A stretch of 64,000 bases of DNA from Tsukamurella paurometabola DSM 20162 (GCF_000092225.1 NC_014158.1:1798001-1862000), one strand, 5' to 3'. Counted from the first letter of the stretch, positions 47,274 through 56,168 are shown. Made by a program: numbers and translations. The notes: generated from the sequence alone by a model not told the origin.

Positions 47274-47869
47274 CGCGTCTGTTCGACCTTGGTGATCTGG
47301 GTGCGCACGATGTGCCAGAAGCCTGCTACGTCGACCTGCGTGTTCTTGATGGAACTCGAATCCCGGCGGAACTCGCGCGATGTCGCGGCCGTCTCGATCG
47401 ACCGGTCGCCGAGGTCGGCGTACGCCACCATTCCCACCACGACGCCCGACGGCGATCGCATCTCGAAGATGTCCGGCGACAGGCGCACCAGGTCGCTCGG
47501 CGGCGCCACGTGGCGCATCGCGAAGGCGTCGGGGCACGCTGTTGCCCGGCGTGCCGCCTGGCGAGCCGTCGGGCGATCGATGACCTCGGATCGGTACTCC
47601 TGATCACCGCGCCGCGCCGACGAACCCGCGCCTTCCGCGCCCCGCCGCGCCGCGTCGAGGGCGGCGATCGCCTGCGAACAAGCGGGACCGCCGTCGCCAA
47701 CGCTGAGCGCGATGCCATATCGCGTGGACCAGACCTCCGCGGCCTTCGATCCCGGTGGGAAGTCTGCGGGTTCGAGCGTCAGACTGCTGGTCGAGGGTGC
47801 GGCGACTGCCGAAGCGGGACCAAGGAGCAGCACGAACATCGCCGCTGCGGTGGTCACGATGCGCCTCAC
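47270..47869 (-). CDS. Exported paralogue array, member 5
   Basis: 199 aa from GTG. Signal peptide (residues about 1-23, ending AVAAP), then LTLEPADFPPGS, two cysteines (GPACSQA; TACPDAF) and the C-terminal FWHIVRTQITKVEQTR. The middle is Arg/Ala-rich. It is more diverged than members 2-4 but has the same order of features. It overlaps its neighbours by 4 nt on both sides, so translation is coupled. No recognised domain; predicted to be secreted and soluble. Confidence 0.78.
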   Translation of the reverse strand: MRRIVTTAAAMFVLLLGPASAVAAPSTSSLTLEPADFPPGSKAAEVWSTRYGIALSVGDGGPACSQAIAALDAARRGAEGAGSSARRGDQEYRSEVIDRPTARQAARRATACPDAFAMRHVAPPSDLVRLSPDIFEMRSPSGVVVGMVAYADLGDRSIETAATSREFRRDSSSIKNTQVDVAGFWHIVRTQITKVEQTR

Positions 47870-48435
47870 GGCTGTCGCTCCACCTTCGCGACCTGGGCGC
47901 GCAGGGTTTGCCAGAATGCCTCGGAGTCGACAGCATTGCTGCCGCTGCTGTAGACCTGCACCGACACGGTGACACCTCGCACGTCCACCCAGCTGTCGAT
48001 CGATGACCCGCGGTACGTGGTGATGTGGGATGTGTATCGGGCCAGATCCGGTGGAGCAGCGAGGTTTTGCTGGCGGGCAGCGCCGTCGTCACAGGCCTCA
48101 TCGATCTTGGCGACACGATCGGTGTAGGAGCGAGCAACGATTGCCGACGAGATCGTGGTCGTACCCCGCTTCGCCTCGGCACTCATGGCTTTCGTGCCGG
48201 CGATGGCCGCCATCGCGTCGCGCAGCGATCGTTCGCACGGCGAGTCGTCGGCTGACTCCGCGCCGGTGAAGTCGATCGTCTCGTCCTTGAGTTGGTAACT
48301 GGTACTGCCGAACGGGAATTCATGTGCGGCGAGGATTGCCTGGGACGGCACGATCGGGGCGGCCTGGGCCAGGGCGGGGGCCGAGAGTGCGGCGAGAGCG
48401 AGGGCGCCTGCGGCGGCGAGCCGTCGGGCGATCAC
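47866..48435 (-). CDS. Exported paralogue array, member 4
   Basis: 189 aa from GTG. Signal peptide and first mature residues (ALAQAAPIVPSQAILAAHEF) are nearly identical to member 3, followed by PFGSTSYQL, two cysteines (SPCERSL; EACDDGA), DVRGVTVSVQVY and the ending FWQTLRAQVAKVERQP. The first 45 or so codons lie in a 180-bp direct repeat shared with member 3. Secreted, function unknown. Confidence 0.8.
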   Translation of the reverse strand: MIARRLAAAGALALAALSAPALAQAAPIVPSQAILAAHEFPFGSTSYQLKDETIDFTGAESADDSPCERSLRDAMAAIAGTKAMSAEAKRGTTTISSAIVARSYTDRVAKIDEACDDGAARQQNLAAPPDLARYTSHITTYRGSSIDSWVDVRGVTVSVQVYSSGSNAVDSEAFWQTLRAQVAKVERQP

Positions 48436-48482
48436 GGCTGCCGCTCCACCTTGGCGACCTGCGCACGCAGGGTCTGCCAGAA
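48303..48482. repeat. 180-bp direct repeat, copy A
   Basis: It is nearly identical to 48875-49054 (about six mismatches by eye), at an offset of 572 bp. It covers the 5' end of array member 4 and the 3' end of member 3, that is, a gene junction rather than a single gene. Confidence 0.85.
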
Positions 48483-49007
48483 CGCATCACCATCGGCCGG
48501 CTGATCGCCGCGGGAATTGACCGAGACACCCACGGCCGCGCCGCGCACGTCCACGACGCCGATGTACGAATCACGCGCCACCGAGATGAACACGAATCCG
48601 TTGTACCGGTTGAGGTCCGCCGGAAGCGGCAGGAGCGCAATGCGGTCACGAATGCCGAACTGCGTCCCGCAAGTCTGGAAGACGGTGCGCATCGCGTCCG
48701 CCATCGGGCGTTCGTTGACGCTCGCCTCCAGCTCGGTCGCGCCACGCTCAGCGCTCGCGTCCGTGGTCCGTGTGCCCTCCATGCGTTTGTCGACGGCGTA
48801 CGACGCGCGATCGCAAGCGGTTTCGCCCGACGACTTCGCGGGGCTGCCGACCTCGGAGGTGACCTTGTAGCGCGTACTGCCGAACGGGAATTCATGTGCG
48901 GCGAGGATTGCCTGGGACGGCACGATCGGGGCGGCCTGCGCGAGGGCGGGGGCCGAGAGTGCGGCGAGAGTGAGGGCGCCTACGGCGGCGAGCCGTCGGG
49001 CGATCAC
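48432..49007 (-). CDS. Exported paralogue array, member 3
   Basis: 191 aa from GTG. Signal peptide ending AQAAP, then IVPSQAILAAHEFPFGSTRY, two cysteines (TACDRAS; QTCGTQF), VVDVRGAAVGVSV, and FWQTLRAQVAKVERQP. The ends are almost identical to member 4 while the middle has diverged strongly, suggesting recent tandem duplication or gene conversion of the ends. It overlaps both neighbours by 4 nt. No catalytic motif is visible. Confidence 0.8.
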   Translation of the reverse strand: MIARRLAAVGALTLAALSAPALAQAAPIVPSQAILAAHEFPFGSTRYKVTSEVGSPAKSSGETACDRASYAVDKRMEGTRTTDASAERGATELEASVNERPMADAMRTVFQTCGTQFGIRDRIALLPLPADLNRYNGFVFISVARDSYIGVVDVRGAAVGVSVNSRGDQPADGDAFWQTLRAQVAKVERQP

Positions 49008-49054
49008 GGCTGCCGCTCCACCTTGGCGACCTGCGCCCGCAAGGTCTGCCAGAA
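48875..49054. repeat. 180-bp direct repeat, copy B
   Basis: Partner of 48303-48482. It covers the 5' end of array member 3 and the 3' end of member 2. The repeated unit therefore equals one whole gene pitch of 572 bp. Confidence 0.85.
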
Positions 49055-49576
49055 GCCATCGAAATCGGCGGGATTCTTCTCATTGACCGCCATGACCGAG
49101 ACGGTGACGCCACGTACTTCGACGGTAGCGTCGAGAAGCTGCCCCTCCGCGAAGGTGAAGACGTCCGCCTTGTACCTGGTCAGGTCCGCGGGCACGGCGA
49201 GTGGACGACCTTCCCGAACAAATCGGCTTCCGCAGTCGCGGCGAAGGTCTCGAATCGTGTTGATAATGGGGCGATCGAGAATGCTGGCAGCCAAGGTAGT
49301 TTCCCCGCGGTCGACCTGCGCGTCCGCGCTGCGGGCACCCGTGAGCGTCTTCTCCGCCTCGTACTCCTTGAGGTCACACGGCGTGGTGCCCGAGGGTTTC
49401 GTCGGCGCCTTCTCGACCGACTGGTTCGTCTCGTATCCCGTGCTGCCGAAAGGAAACTCGTGCGCGGCGAGGACTGCTTGCGCAGGCACCACCGGCGCCG
49501 CATGGGCGACCGCGGGCACCCCCACGCTGACGGCGCCGGCGATGGCTGCGCCGACGATGAGATGACGAGTGTTCAT
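49004..49576 (-). CDS. Exported paralogue array, member 2
   Basis: 190 aa from ATG 49576, preceded by a G-rich ribosome-binding site. The frame extends 21 codons further without a signal-like start. Signal peptide ending AHAAP, then VVPAQAVLAAHEFPFGSTGY, two cysteines (TPCDLKE; RRDCGSRF), TVEVRGVTVSVMAV and FWQTLRAQVAKVERQP. It begins 28 bp after member 1, the only real gap in the run. Secreted protein of unknown role. Confidence 0.8.
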   Translation of the reverse strand: MNTRHLIVGAAIAGAVSVGVPAVAHAAPVVPAQAVLAAHEFPFGSTGYETNQSVEKAPTKPSGTTPCDLKEYEAEKTLTGARSADAQVDRGETTLAASILDRPIINTIRDLRRDCGSRFVREGRPLAVPADLTRYKADVFTFAEGQLLDATVEVRGVTVSVMAVNEKNPADFDGFWQTLRAQVAKVERQP

Positions 49577-49604
49577 GAATCCCCCCAAGGATCGTTGATG
49601 CCGG

Positions 49605-50198
49605 TCAGCGACCGGTCTGGACCTTCTGGATCTGAGCACGGAAGACGGCCCAGAATCGATCAGTATTCGCCGGGGTCGCGCTCATCCCCTCGACGTAGGC
49701 GTTCACGGTGTATCCGTTCACATCGGCGAAGCCCTGCACCGCTCCGATCCGACCCCCCTCGTTCGCAGTCAGGATCACCGGGTTGTACCGGGCCAGATCG
49801 GGCGGCGTGGCGAGCTGGCCGCCCTCGCAGCGGTCCACGACCGCACGCCACTGGCTGGTGACCACCGGCGACAACACCGCCGAGGTCATGAACGAGTAGC
49901 CGTTGCGTGCGCTGGCCTCGGCGCCGTTGACGGAGCCGATCAGGCTGTTGAGGCTGTCGCCCGCGGCGCGGCAATCGGCCGGCGCCGACTCTGGAATCCG
50001 GACTTTCGACGTCGCCGCGCTCGGATTCACCCGGTAGTCAGTGGATCCGGAAGGGAACTGATCGGGTCCGAGCAACAGGTTCGTGCTGACCGGTGCGGCG
50101 GATGCGACAGGGGAGACCAGCGAGCCGGCTGCGGTGATCGTCGCGACGACCGCGCCGACGGCCAGACGGGTCCGCGCGCGTGCGGTATTCACAGTCAT
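49605..50198 (-). CDS. Exported paralogue array, member 1 (first gene)
   Basis: 197 aa from ATG 50198, supported by TAGGAT 7 nt upstream (leaderless). Signal peptide ending VASAAP, then LLLGPDQFPSGSTDYRV, two cysteines (PADCRAA; DRCEGGQ), LTANEGGRIGAVQGFADVNGYTV and FWAVFRAQIQKVQTGR. It heads the array and probably drives all six genes. The layout (signal, LxxxxFPxGS, two Cys, C-terminal FW-x3-R-x-Q) recalls small mycobacterial sensor-like exported domains, but I cannot name the family. Confidence 0.8.
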   Translation of the reverse strand: MTVNTARARTRLAVGAVVATITAAGSLVSPVASAAPVSTNLLLGPDQFPSGSTDYRVNPSAATSKVRIPESAPADCRAAGDSLNSLIGSVNGAEASARNGYSFMTSAVLSPVVTSQWRAVVDRCEGGQLATPPDLARYNPVILTANEGGRIGAVQGFADVNGYTVNAYVEGMSATPANTDRFWAVFRAQIQKVQTGR

Positions 50199-50205
50199 GT
50201 CAGGG

Positions 50206-50211
50206 ATCCTA
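50206..50211 (-). promoter_or_regulatory. Leaderless -10 of the exported-paralogue array
   Basis: Reverse-strand TAGGAT, 7 nt, then the ATG of the first array gene at 50198. Confidence 0.5.
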
Positions 50212-50295
50212 CGACATACTTCATTGATCTCGGTGAAGGATTCCACACCTGGCCGAGCGAATCCGCGCACTCCGCGCGGGGGCGTCATGGGGGAC

Positions 50296-50301
50296 TAGGG
50301 T
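50296..50301 (+). promoter_or_regulatory. Leaderless -10 of the TIGR03085-type gene
   Basis: TAGGGT, 6 nt, then GTG at 50308. Confidence 0.5.
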
Positions 50302-50307
50302 GGCTGC

Positions 50308-50925
50308 GTGAAGCCTGCACGCATCGAACGCGCCGCCCTCGTCGAAGCGGCCCGCGCGGCGGGGCCGGAAGCGCCCACGCTCTGCGGCGACTGGACGGTG
50401 CGTGACCTCCTCGCGCATCTGATCCTTCGCGAATCCCGTCCGGACGCGGCGGCGGGGATCCTGCTGCGTCCACTCGCCGGCCGCACCGCACGCATCCAGG
50501 CGAGGATCGCCGAGCGTTCGTTCGAAGACCTGCTCTCCGCCGTTGCCGGCGGACCGCCGAAGCTGTCCCCGTTGCGCCTGGTGGACGAGCAGGCCAATCT
50601 GGGGGAGTTCTTCGTGCACACCGAAGACATCCGCCGCGGCGTCGCGGGATGGACGCCCCGCCGTCTCGATCGTGGAGTCGAGCAGGCTCTCGCGGCCGCG
50701 GTGGCGCGGATCGCCGCGCTCACCCTGCGCCGTGCACCGCTGCGGATCAGCCTCACAACGGAATCGGGAACGCTGGTCACCGCTGGCAAGGGGCCTGAGG
50801 TTGCAGTGATCGGGGCGATCGGCGAAATCGCCATGTGGGCCTACGGTCGCGACGAGGCATTGGTCACCTTCGAGGGCGACGATCCACACATCGACCGGCT
50901 CGGATCAGTGGTTCGCTCACTGTAG
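50308..50925 (+). CDS. TIGR03085-type DinB/mycothiol-isomerase-like protein
   Basis: 205 aa from GTG. The N-terminal helices ([19 protein letters not shown]) and [20 protein letters not shown] fit the actinobacterial TIGR03085 family related to the mycothiol-dependent maleylpyruvate isomerase N-domain, with His ligands that could hold a metal. Precise function unknown; mycothiol chemistry is a reasonable guess. It sits between the exported array and ftsK. Confidence 0.8.
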   Translation: MKPARIERAALVEAARAAGPEAPTLCGDWTVRDLLAHLILRESRPDAAAGILLRPLAGRTARIQARIAERSFEDLLSAVAGGPPKLSPLRLVDEQANLGEFFVHTEDIRRGVAGWTPRRLDRGVEQALAAAVARIAALTLRRAPLRISLTTESGTLVTAGKGPEVAVIGAIGEIAMWAYGRDEALVTFEGDDPHIDRLGSVVRSL

Positions 50926-50985
50926 CGACGCGCCGTCACACCCTGTTACTTGTGTTGCACTTGATACAGATGGGGCTGGTGTCGA

Positions 50986-50991
50986 TAGACT
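50986..50991 (+). promoter_or_regulatory. Leaderless -10 of ftsK
   Basis: TAGACT, 7 nt, then ATG at 50999. Confidence 0.5.
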
Positions 50992-50998
50992 GACCCTC

Positions 50999-53683
50999 AT
51001 GGCAGCGAAGACGACCACCCGTGCGCGCAGCACCGCGAACTCCCGCTCGGGGAGCAACCGCGGCCGCGCCGCGAGCTCGAACCGCGGCCGCAAGCCCGCG
51101 CCGCGCACCCCCGCGAAGCAGACCAAACAGCACAGCAAGCAGGGCCCGTCCGTCGCCGCCTCCGCCGGTAGGGGGGTGGGACGCGGTCTCGGTGCGAGCT
51201 GGAAACTGCTGGCCAAGGGGGTCGGGGGCGCTGTGCGTACCGGCAGCCGGACGCCGTCGGAGTCTGCCGAGACCGAGGTGCTCAGCGCCGGCGCCGAGGG
51301 CGCACCGCGCAGCTCCGGCACCCACTCCCGCGACGGGCTCGCCCTCGGACTGTTCGCCGTCGCGATCGTGCTCGGTGCCGCGCTCTACTTCGACGCCGGC
51401 GGCCCCGTCGGTTCGTTCTTCTCCACCGGCGTCCGCGCCGTGGTCGGCTGGTTCGCGGTCCTGGTGCCGGCCCTGGCCATCGCGCTCGGCGTAGTGATGA
51501 TGCGTCGACCCGACAATCCCAGCGCTCACGTGCGACACCGTGTCGGCGGTGCCCTGATCGTGCTCGCCTTCCTCGGCCTGCTGCATATCGGAGCCGGCCG
51601 CCCCAGCGAGTTCGACGACCGCTCCGCCGCGGGTGGCTACCTCGGCTACATCGTCGGTGGCCCCCTCACCGACGGCTTCACGGCGTGGATCTCCGTGCCC
51701 CTGCTCGTGTTGGTCGCGCTGTTCGGCCTGCTTCTGGTGAGCGGAATGACGGTGCGCGAGATCATCGATCGACTCAAGTTCTACTTCGGCGTCGACCTCG
51801 ACCGGCAATACGGCGAGGACGACGAGCCGCTCGATGACGAGTCCTACGACGACGACCTCGACTCGCCGTTCGCCTTCGACTCGGGCCCGGCCGATGCGGC
51901 CGGCCGTGCCGCATCGCCCTACGGCGACCCCTACGAGAACTACCCGGCGGACCCGGCCCCGCCGAAGCGTGGCCGTCGCAAGCCCGCCACCGAACCCGAC
52001 GAGGCCCTGTCCGATCAGGTCACCGCGCCGATCGGGGCGGACCCCGCACCGTCGGACGAGCCCACCGTCGAGGTGCCGCCCACGGCGACCCCGAAGCGCC
52101 GCGCCGCGGTGGTCAAGGACAACACCCCGCCGCCCGCACCGAAGGCCGCCGAATTCACCGTGGCGCGCACCATCGAGGGCGACGACTATCGCCTTCCGCC
52201 CGCCGATCTCCTCATCGAGGGGGAGCCCGCCAAGGCCGGCACCAGCGCCAACGACGCCATGATCGATGCCATCACGGGGGTGATGGAGCAGTTCAAGATC
52301 GACGCCGCCGTGACCGGCTACACCCGCGGCCCGACCGTCACCAGATACGAGCTGGAGCTCGGCCCCGGCGTGAAGGTCGAGAAGGTCACCCAGCTGCATC
52401 GCAACATCTCCTACGCCGTAGCGACGGACAATGTGCGCCTGCTGGCGCCGATCCCCGGCAAGTCGGCCGTCGGCATCGAGGTGCCGAACACCGACCGCGA
52501 GATGGTGCGCCTGGCCGACGTCCTGGCCGCCGACAACACCCGCAAGGACACCCACCCGCTGGTCATCGGCCTGGGCAAGGACATCGAGGGCGAGATGGTC
52601 AACGCCAACCTCGCCAAGATGCCCCACCTGCTGGTCGCCGGCTCCACGGGCTCCGGCAAGTCGAGCTTCGTGAACTCGATGCTCGTCTCGCTGCTCGCGC
52701 GCGCCACGCCCGACGAGGTGCGGATGATCCTCATCGACCCGAAGATGGTCGAGCTCACGCCCTACGAGGGCATCCCGCACCTCATCACGCCCATCATCAC
52801 CGACCCGAAGAAGGCGGCCGCGGCGCTGTCCTGGCTGGTCGAGGAGATGGAGCAGCGGTACAAGGACATGCAGGCCTCGCGCGTGCGGCACATCGACGAC
52901 TTCAACCGAAAGGTGAAGTCGGGGGAGATCACCACGCCGCTCGGCAGCGAGCGCGTGTACCGGCCGTACCCGTACATCGTCGCGATCGTCGACGAGCTCG
53001 CCGATCTCATGATGACCGCCCCGCGCGACGTCGAGGAGGCGATCGTCCGGATCACGCAGAAGGCCCGCGCCGCCGGCATCCACCTGGTGCTCGCCACGCA
53101 GCGCCCGTCCGTCGACGTGGTGACCGGTCTGATCAAGACCAATGTGCCTTCGCGGCTCGCCTTCGCGACCAGTTCGCTCACCGACTCGCGGGTCATCCTG
53201 GACCAGCCGGGTGCTGAGAAGCTGATCGGCATGGGCGATGCGCTGTTCCTGCCCATGGGCGGCAAGACCACTCGTATGCAGGGCGCGTTCATCACCGATG
53301 AGGAGATCGGCTCCATCGTCGATTTCGTGCGCACGCAGGCCGAGCCCGACTACACCAACGGTGTCACCGAGACCAAGGTCGAGAAGAAGGACGTCGACCC
53401 CGATATCGGCGACGATCTCGATGTCTTCCTCCAGGCCGTCGAGCTCGTGGTCACCTCGCAGTTCGGCTCGACGTCGATGCTGCAGCGCAAGCTGCGCGTC
53501 GGCTTCGCGAAGGCCGGCCGCCTCATGGATCTCATGGAGACCCGCGACATCGTGGGCCCATCCGAGGGTTCCAAGGCGCGCGATGTGCTGGTCACCCCCG
53601 ACGAGTTGCCCGGCCTGTTGATGGTGCTGCGCGGCGGCGGCGACGCCGGCGCGGACGACTCGGACGGCGAACCGGACTTCTAG
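50999..53683 (+). CDS. ftsK: DNA translocase FtsK
   Basis: 894 aa. A basic Ala/Arg-rich N-terminus (about 1-110) precedes four membrane segments (about 113-255), an acidic/Pro-rich linker (about 270-390), the motor alpha/beta domains with Walker [10 protein letters not shown] (about 550) and Walker B region [13 protein letters not shown], and a C-terminal gamma winged helix ([22 protein letters not shown]) that reads KOPS-type DNA signals. It anchors at the septum and pumps chromosome dimers apart. Length is close to mycobacterial FtsK. Confidence 0.96.
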   Translation: MAAKTTTRARSTANSRSGSNRGRAASSNRGRKPAPRTPAKQTKQHSKQGPSVAASAGRGVGRGLGASWKLLAKGVGGAVRTGSRTPSESAETEVLSAGAEGAPRSSGTHSRDGLALGLFAVAIVLGAALYFDAGGPVGSFFSTGVRAVVGWFAVLVPALAIALGVVMMRRPDNPSAHVRHRVGGALIVLAFLGLLHIGAGRPSEFDDRSAAGGYLGYIVGGPLTDGFTAWISVPLLVLVALFGLLLVSGMTVREIIDRLKFYFGVDLDRQYGEDDEPLDDESYDDDLDSPFAFDSGPADAAGRAASPYGDPYENYPADPAPPKRGRRKPATEPDEALSDQVTAPIGADPAPSDEPTVEVPPTATPKRRAAVVKDNTPPPAPKAAEFTVARTIEGDDYRLPPADLLIEGEPAKAGTSANDAMIDAITGVMEQFKIDAAVTGYTRGPTVTRYELELGPGVKVEKVTQLHRNISYAVATDNVRLLAPIPGKSAVGIEVPNTDREMVRLADVLAADNTRKDTHPLVIGLGKDIEGEMVNANLAKMPHLLVAGSTGSGKSSFVNSMLVSLLARATPDEVRMILIDPKMVELTPYEGIPHLITPIITDPKKAAAALSWLVEEMEQRYKDMQASRVRHIDDFNRKVKSGEITTPLGSERVYRPYPYIVAIVDELADLMMTAPRDVEEAIVRITQKARAAGIHLVLATQRPSVDVVTGLIKTNVPSRLAFATSSLTDSRVILDQPGAEKLIGMGDALFLPMGGKTTRMQGAFITDEEIGSIVDFVRTQAEPDYTNGVTETKVEKKDVDPDIGDDLDVFLQAVELVVTSQFGSTSMLQRKLRVGFAKAGRLMDLMETRDIVGPSEGSKARDVLVTPDELPGLLMVLRGGGDAGADDSDGEPDF

Positions 53684-53687
53684 CTGT

Positions 53688-53693
53688 TACAGT
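53688..53693 (+). promoter_or_regulatory. Possible -10 of the terC riboswitch transcript
   Basis: TACAGT lies 5 nt past the ftsK stop. Transcription starting near 53700 would place the whole riboswitch in the leader. No clear -35 is seen. Confidence 0.35.
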
Positions 53694-53703
53694 GATGGCG
53701 CAT

Positions 53704-53822
53704 GCGTGAGGGGAGTATCCCGCTCGCAGCGCGATCGTCATCACGGTGGATCGATATCCGCCCGGGCGCGCTGAACCCGCTGGCGGCGGGTGGGGAGAGA
53801 CCTCCGGATCTGTACCGGAGGT
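53704..53822 (+). promoter_or_regulatory. yybP-ykoY-type manganese riboswitch before terC
   Basis: The 146-nt leader has the conserved yybP-ykoY elements in order: GAGGGGAGTA (53708-53717), CGTCATCACGG (53736-53746), a GC-rich hairpin ACCCGCTGGCGGCGGGT, and GGGGAGAGACC (53792-53802). Immediately after, ACCTCCGG (53800-53807) pairs perfectly with CCGGAGGT (53815-53822), which would hide the GGAGG ribosome-binding site 9 nt before the terC ATG. In the bound state CCTC should instead join the basal helix with the 5' GAGG, freeing the site: a Mn-activated translational switch. Confidence 0.82.
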
Positions 53823-53829
53823 ATATGCA

Positions 53830-54828
53830 ATGCACGTCTCAACCGCGGTCTGGGTCGTCTCGATCCTGGTGGTCCTCGGGCTCTTCGTCTTCGACTTCTT
53901 CGCGCACGTGCGCACCCCACACGAACCCACGCTGAAGGAATCCGGCTTCTGGACGGCCGTGTACATCGGCCTCGCCGTGGTCTTCGGTATCGGCGTCTGG
54001 GTGGTATCCGGGCCGCAGTACGGCGGCGAGTTCTTCGCAGGTTTCGTCACGGAGAAGGCGCTGTCGGTCGACAACCTCTTCGTGTTCGTCATCATCATGG
54101 CGAAGTTCGCGGTGCCCAAGATCTACCAGCAAAAGGTGCTGCTGATCGGCATCGTGATGGCGCTGGTGATGCGCGGCATCTTCATCGCCGTCGGCGCCGC
54201 CGCGATCTCCGCGTTCAGCTGGGTGTTCTACCTGTTCGGGATCTTCCTGCTCTACACCGCGTACAAGCTCGTCAAAGAGGCCGCCGAGGGCCCGGTCGAG
54301 GATGAGGAGAAGCGCGAGAGCCGCGTCGCCGCGCTGTTCAAGAAGGTCGTACCCACCACCGACCAGTACGACGGCGACAAGTTGGTCACCAAGATCGACG
54401 GCAAGAAGGTCGCGACTCCGCTGCTGCTGGCGCTGGTCGTCATCGGCTTCACCGACCTGCTCTTCGCGTTCGATTCGATCCCCGCGATCTACGGCCTCAC
54501 CCAGGAGCCCTACCTGGTGTTCATGGCCAACGCCTTCGCCCTGATGGGCCTGCGACAGCTGTACTTCCTCATCGGCGGCCTGCTGGGTCGCCTGGTGTAC
54601 CTGTCGTACGGACTGTCGATCGTGCTGGGCTTCATCGGCGTCAAGCTGGTGCTGCACGCTCTGCACGAGAACACCCTGCCGTTCATCAACGGCGGCGAGC
54701 ACGTCGCGGTCCCCGAGATCTCGACCGGCCTGTCACTCGCGGTGATCATCGGTGTCCTCGCGGTCACCACGATCGCCTCATTGCTCAAGTCGAAGCGCGA
54801 CGATCAGAAGTCGGTCGACGCGCAGTAG
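53830..54828 (+). CDS. TerC-family membrane protein, probable Mn2+ exporter
   Basis: 332 aa from ATG 53830 with GGAGG inside the riboswitch hairpin. About eight to nine membrane helices. The TerC signature residues are GFVTEKALSVDNLFVFVII and VIGFTDLLFAFDSIPAIYG, with Asp/Glu in the membrane for metal binding. TerC/Alx/MeeY proteins export Mn2+, often to metallate secreted proteins, and are classically under yybP-ykoY riboswitches as seen here. The longer cytosolic loop (about 150-185) is charged. Confidence 0.92.
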   Translation: MHVSTAVWVVSILVVLGLFVFDFFAHVRTPHEPTLKESGFWTAVYIGLAVVFGIGVWVVSGPQYGGEFFAGFVTEKALSVDNLFVFVIIMAKFAVPKIYQQKVLLIGIVMALVMRGIFIAVGAAAISAFSWVFYLFGIFLLYTAYKLVKEAAEGPVEDEEKRESRVAALFKKVVPTTDQYDGDKLVTKIDGKKVATPLLLALVVIGFTDLLFAFDSIPAIYGLTQEPYLVFMANAFALMGLRQLYFLIGGLLGRLVYLSYGLSIVLGFIGVKLVLHALHENTLPFINGGEHVAVPEISTGLSLAVIIGVLAVTTIASLLKSKRDDQKSVDAQ

Positions 54829-54837
54829 CCCGGTAGG

Positions 54838-55587
54838 TCAGGCCGGTTCCAGTACGCCGACGGCGACGGTTGATGCCCGCTCGGCATCGGCCACGACCCG
54901 GGCCGTGAATCCCGCGGCCCGCAGCAACCGCTCCGTGTACTCCGCCTGGTAGCGGCCGGTCTCGATGAGGACGACGCCGCCCTCGGCGAGCCACATCCGA
55001 GCCTCGGCGGCGATCCGCCGGTGCAGTGCCAGCCCGTCGGGGCCGCCGTCGAGCGCCGCTCGCGGCTCGTGGTCGCGCGCTTCCGCGGGCATGGTGGCGA
55101 TCGCCGCCGACGGCACATAGGGTGCGTTCGCGGCGATCACGTCGGTTCGGCCGCACAGGTCGCGGGGGAGCGGGGCGAACAGGTCGCCGGCGAGCACGGT
55201 GGCCGAGGGAGCGTTCTCCCGCGCGTACACCAGCGGCACGGGATCGATATCCACCGCGTACACCTCGTCGGCGGTGCAGGTCGAGGCGATCGGTGCGACT
55301 CCGCAGCAGAGTTCCACGAGTACGGAGGGCCGGGCCTCGTCGGCCAATTCGGCGAGCAGCTCGGTGCGACGCCGCGGCACGAACGCACCGGGCCCCACCG
55401 ACAAGCGCGTGCCGCGGAACTCGGCCCAGCCCAGCAGGTGCTCCAATGGTTCGCCAGAGCAACGCCGCCGTACGAGATCCTCGAGTTCCGCGCCGGTTGC
55501 GCTTTCACCCAGGAGTTGTGCCTCCTGGTCGGCGAACACGCAACCCGCCGCCCGCAATTCGTCGATCACGTCCACCGGAAGAGTCAA
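54838..55587 (-). CDS. PrmC/HemK-related methyltransferase with NAPY motif
   Basis: 249 aa from TTG 55587 (a GTG at 55575 is also possible). The N-terminal helical part (EPLEHLLGWAEFRGTRLSVGPGAFVPRRRTELL) and Rossmann methyltransferase fold are those of glutamine-N5 methyltransferases, but the catalytic NPPY reads NAPY (154-157) and the SAM loop reads ELCCGVAPI. This fits a PrmC-like subgroup of unknown target rather than the release-factor enzyme. It converges on terC with a 9-bp gap. Confidence 0.82.
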   Translation of the reverse strand: MTLPVDVIDELRAAGCVFADQEAQLLGESATGAELEDLVRRRCSGEPLEHLLGWAEFRGTRLSVGPGAFVPRRRTELLAELADEARPSVLVELCCGVAPIASTCTADEVYAVDIDPVPLVYARENAPSATVLAGDLFAPLPRDLCGRTDVIAANAPYVPSAAIATMPAEARDHEPRAALDGGPDGLALHRRIAAEARMWLAEGGVVLIETGRYQAEYTERLLRAAGFTARVVADAERASTVAVGVLEPA

Positions 55588-55655
55588 TCATGATTCAACC
55601 GATAGTCCGGCATTTCCGGCTGCGATCGCAACGGAATCCGCGGTTCGACCGTTCG

Positions 55656-56162
55656 TCAGAGCGTGACCAACATGCGCGTGTTGCCCAGGGTGTTCGGTTT
55701 GACGTAGCTCAGGTCCAAGAACTCCGCGACCCCGGTGTCGTAGCTTCGGCAGAGCTCGGCGTACACCTCGGCGCTCACCGGTGTCCCGTCGATCTCGACG
55801 AATCCGTGGCGGCCGAAGAATTCGGTCTCGAAGGTGAGCACGAACACCCGCCGCAATTCCAGGAACCGCGCCTCGTCGAGCAGGCGGGCCACGATCCTGT
55901 GCCCGATGCCGTGCCCCTTGACGGCCGGATCGACGGCCAGCGTGCGGATCTCCCCGAGGTCCGACCACAGCACGTGCAACGCGCCGCAGCCGACGATCGC
56001 GCCGCCCACCTGGGCCACCCAGAACTCCTGGATCGACTCGTACAGCGTCACCAGGTTCTTTTCGAGCAAGATCTTGCCCGCGTAGACGTCGATGAGGCGC
56101 TTGATGGCGGGGACGTCGGAGGTCCGGGCACGGCGCAACTCGTCGGCGGAGGCGGCGGTCAT
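55656..56162 (-). CDS. argA: Amino-acid N-acetyltransferase (ArgA-like, Rv2747 type)
   Basis: 168 aa from ATG 56162; a TTG two codons upstream is possible, but the ATG has TAGTGT exactly 6 nt before it. The GNAT core is clear: DVPAIKRLIDVYAGKILLEKNLVTLYES, EIRTLAVDPAVKGHGIGHRIV (acetyl-CoA loop Q/R-x-x-G-x-G/A) and FETEFFGRHGFVEID. It acetylates L-glutamate to begin arginine synthesis; M. tuberculosis has the same gene between ftsK and pgsA3. A tail (LDLSYVKPNTLGNTRML) follows the fold. Confidence 0.9.
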   Translation of the reverse strand: MTAASADELRRARTSDVPAIKRLIDVYAGKILLEKNLVTLYESIQEFWVAQVGGAIVGCGALHVLWSDLGEIRTLAVDPAVKGHGIGHRIVARLLDEARFLELRRVFVLTFETEFFGRHGFVEIDGTPVSAEVYAELCRSYDTGVAEFLDLSYVKPNTLGNTRMLVTL

Positions 56163-56168
56163 GGCCAA

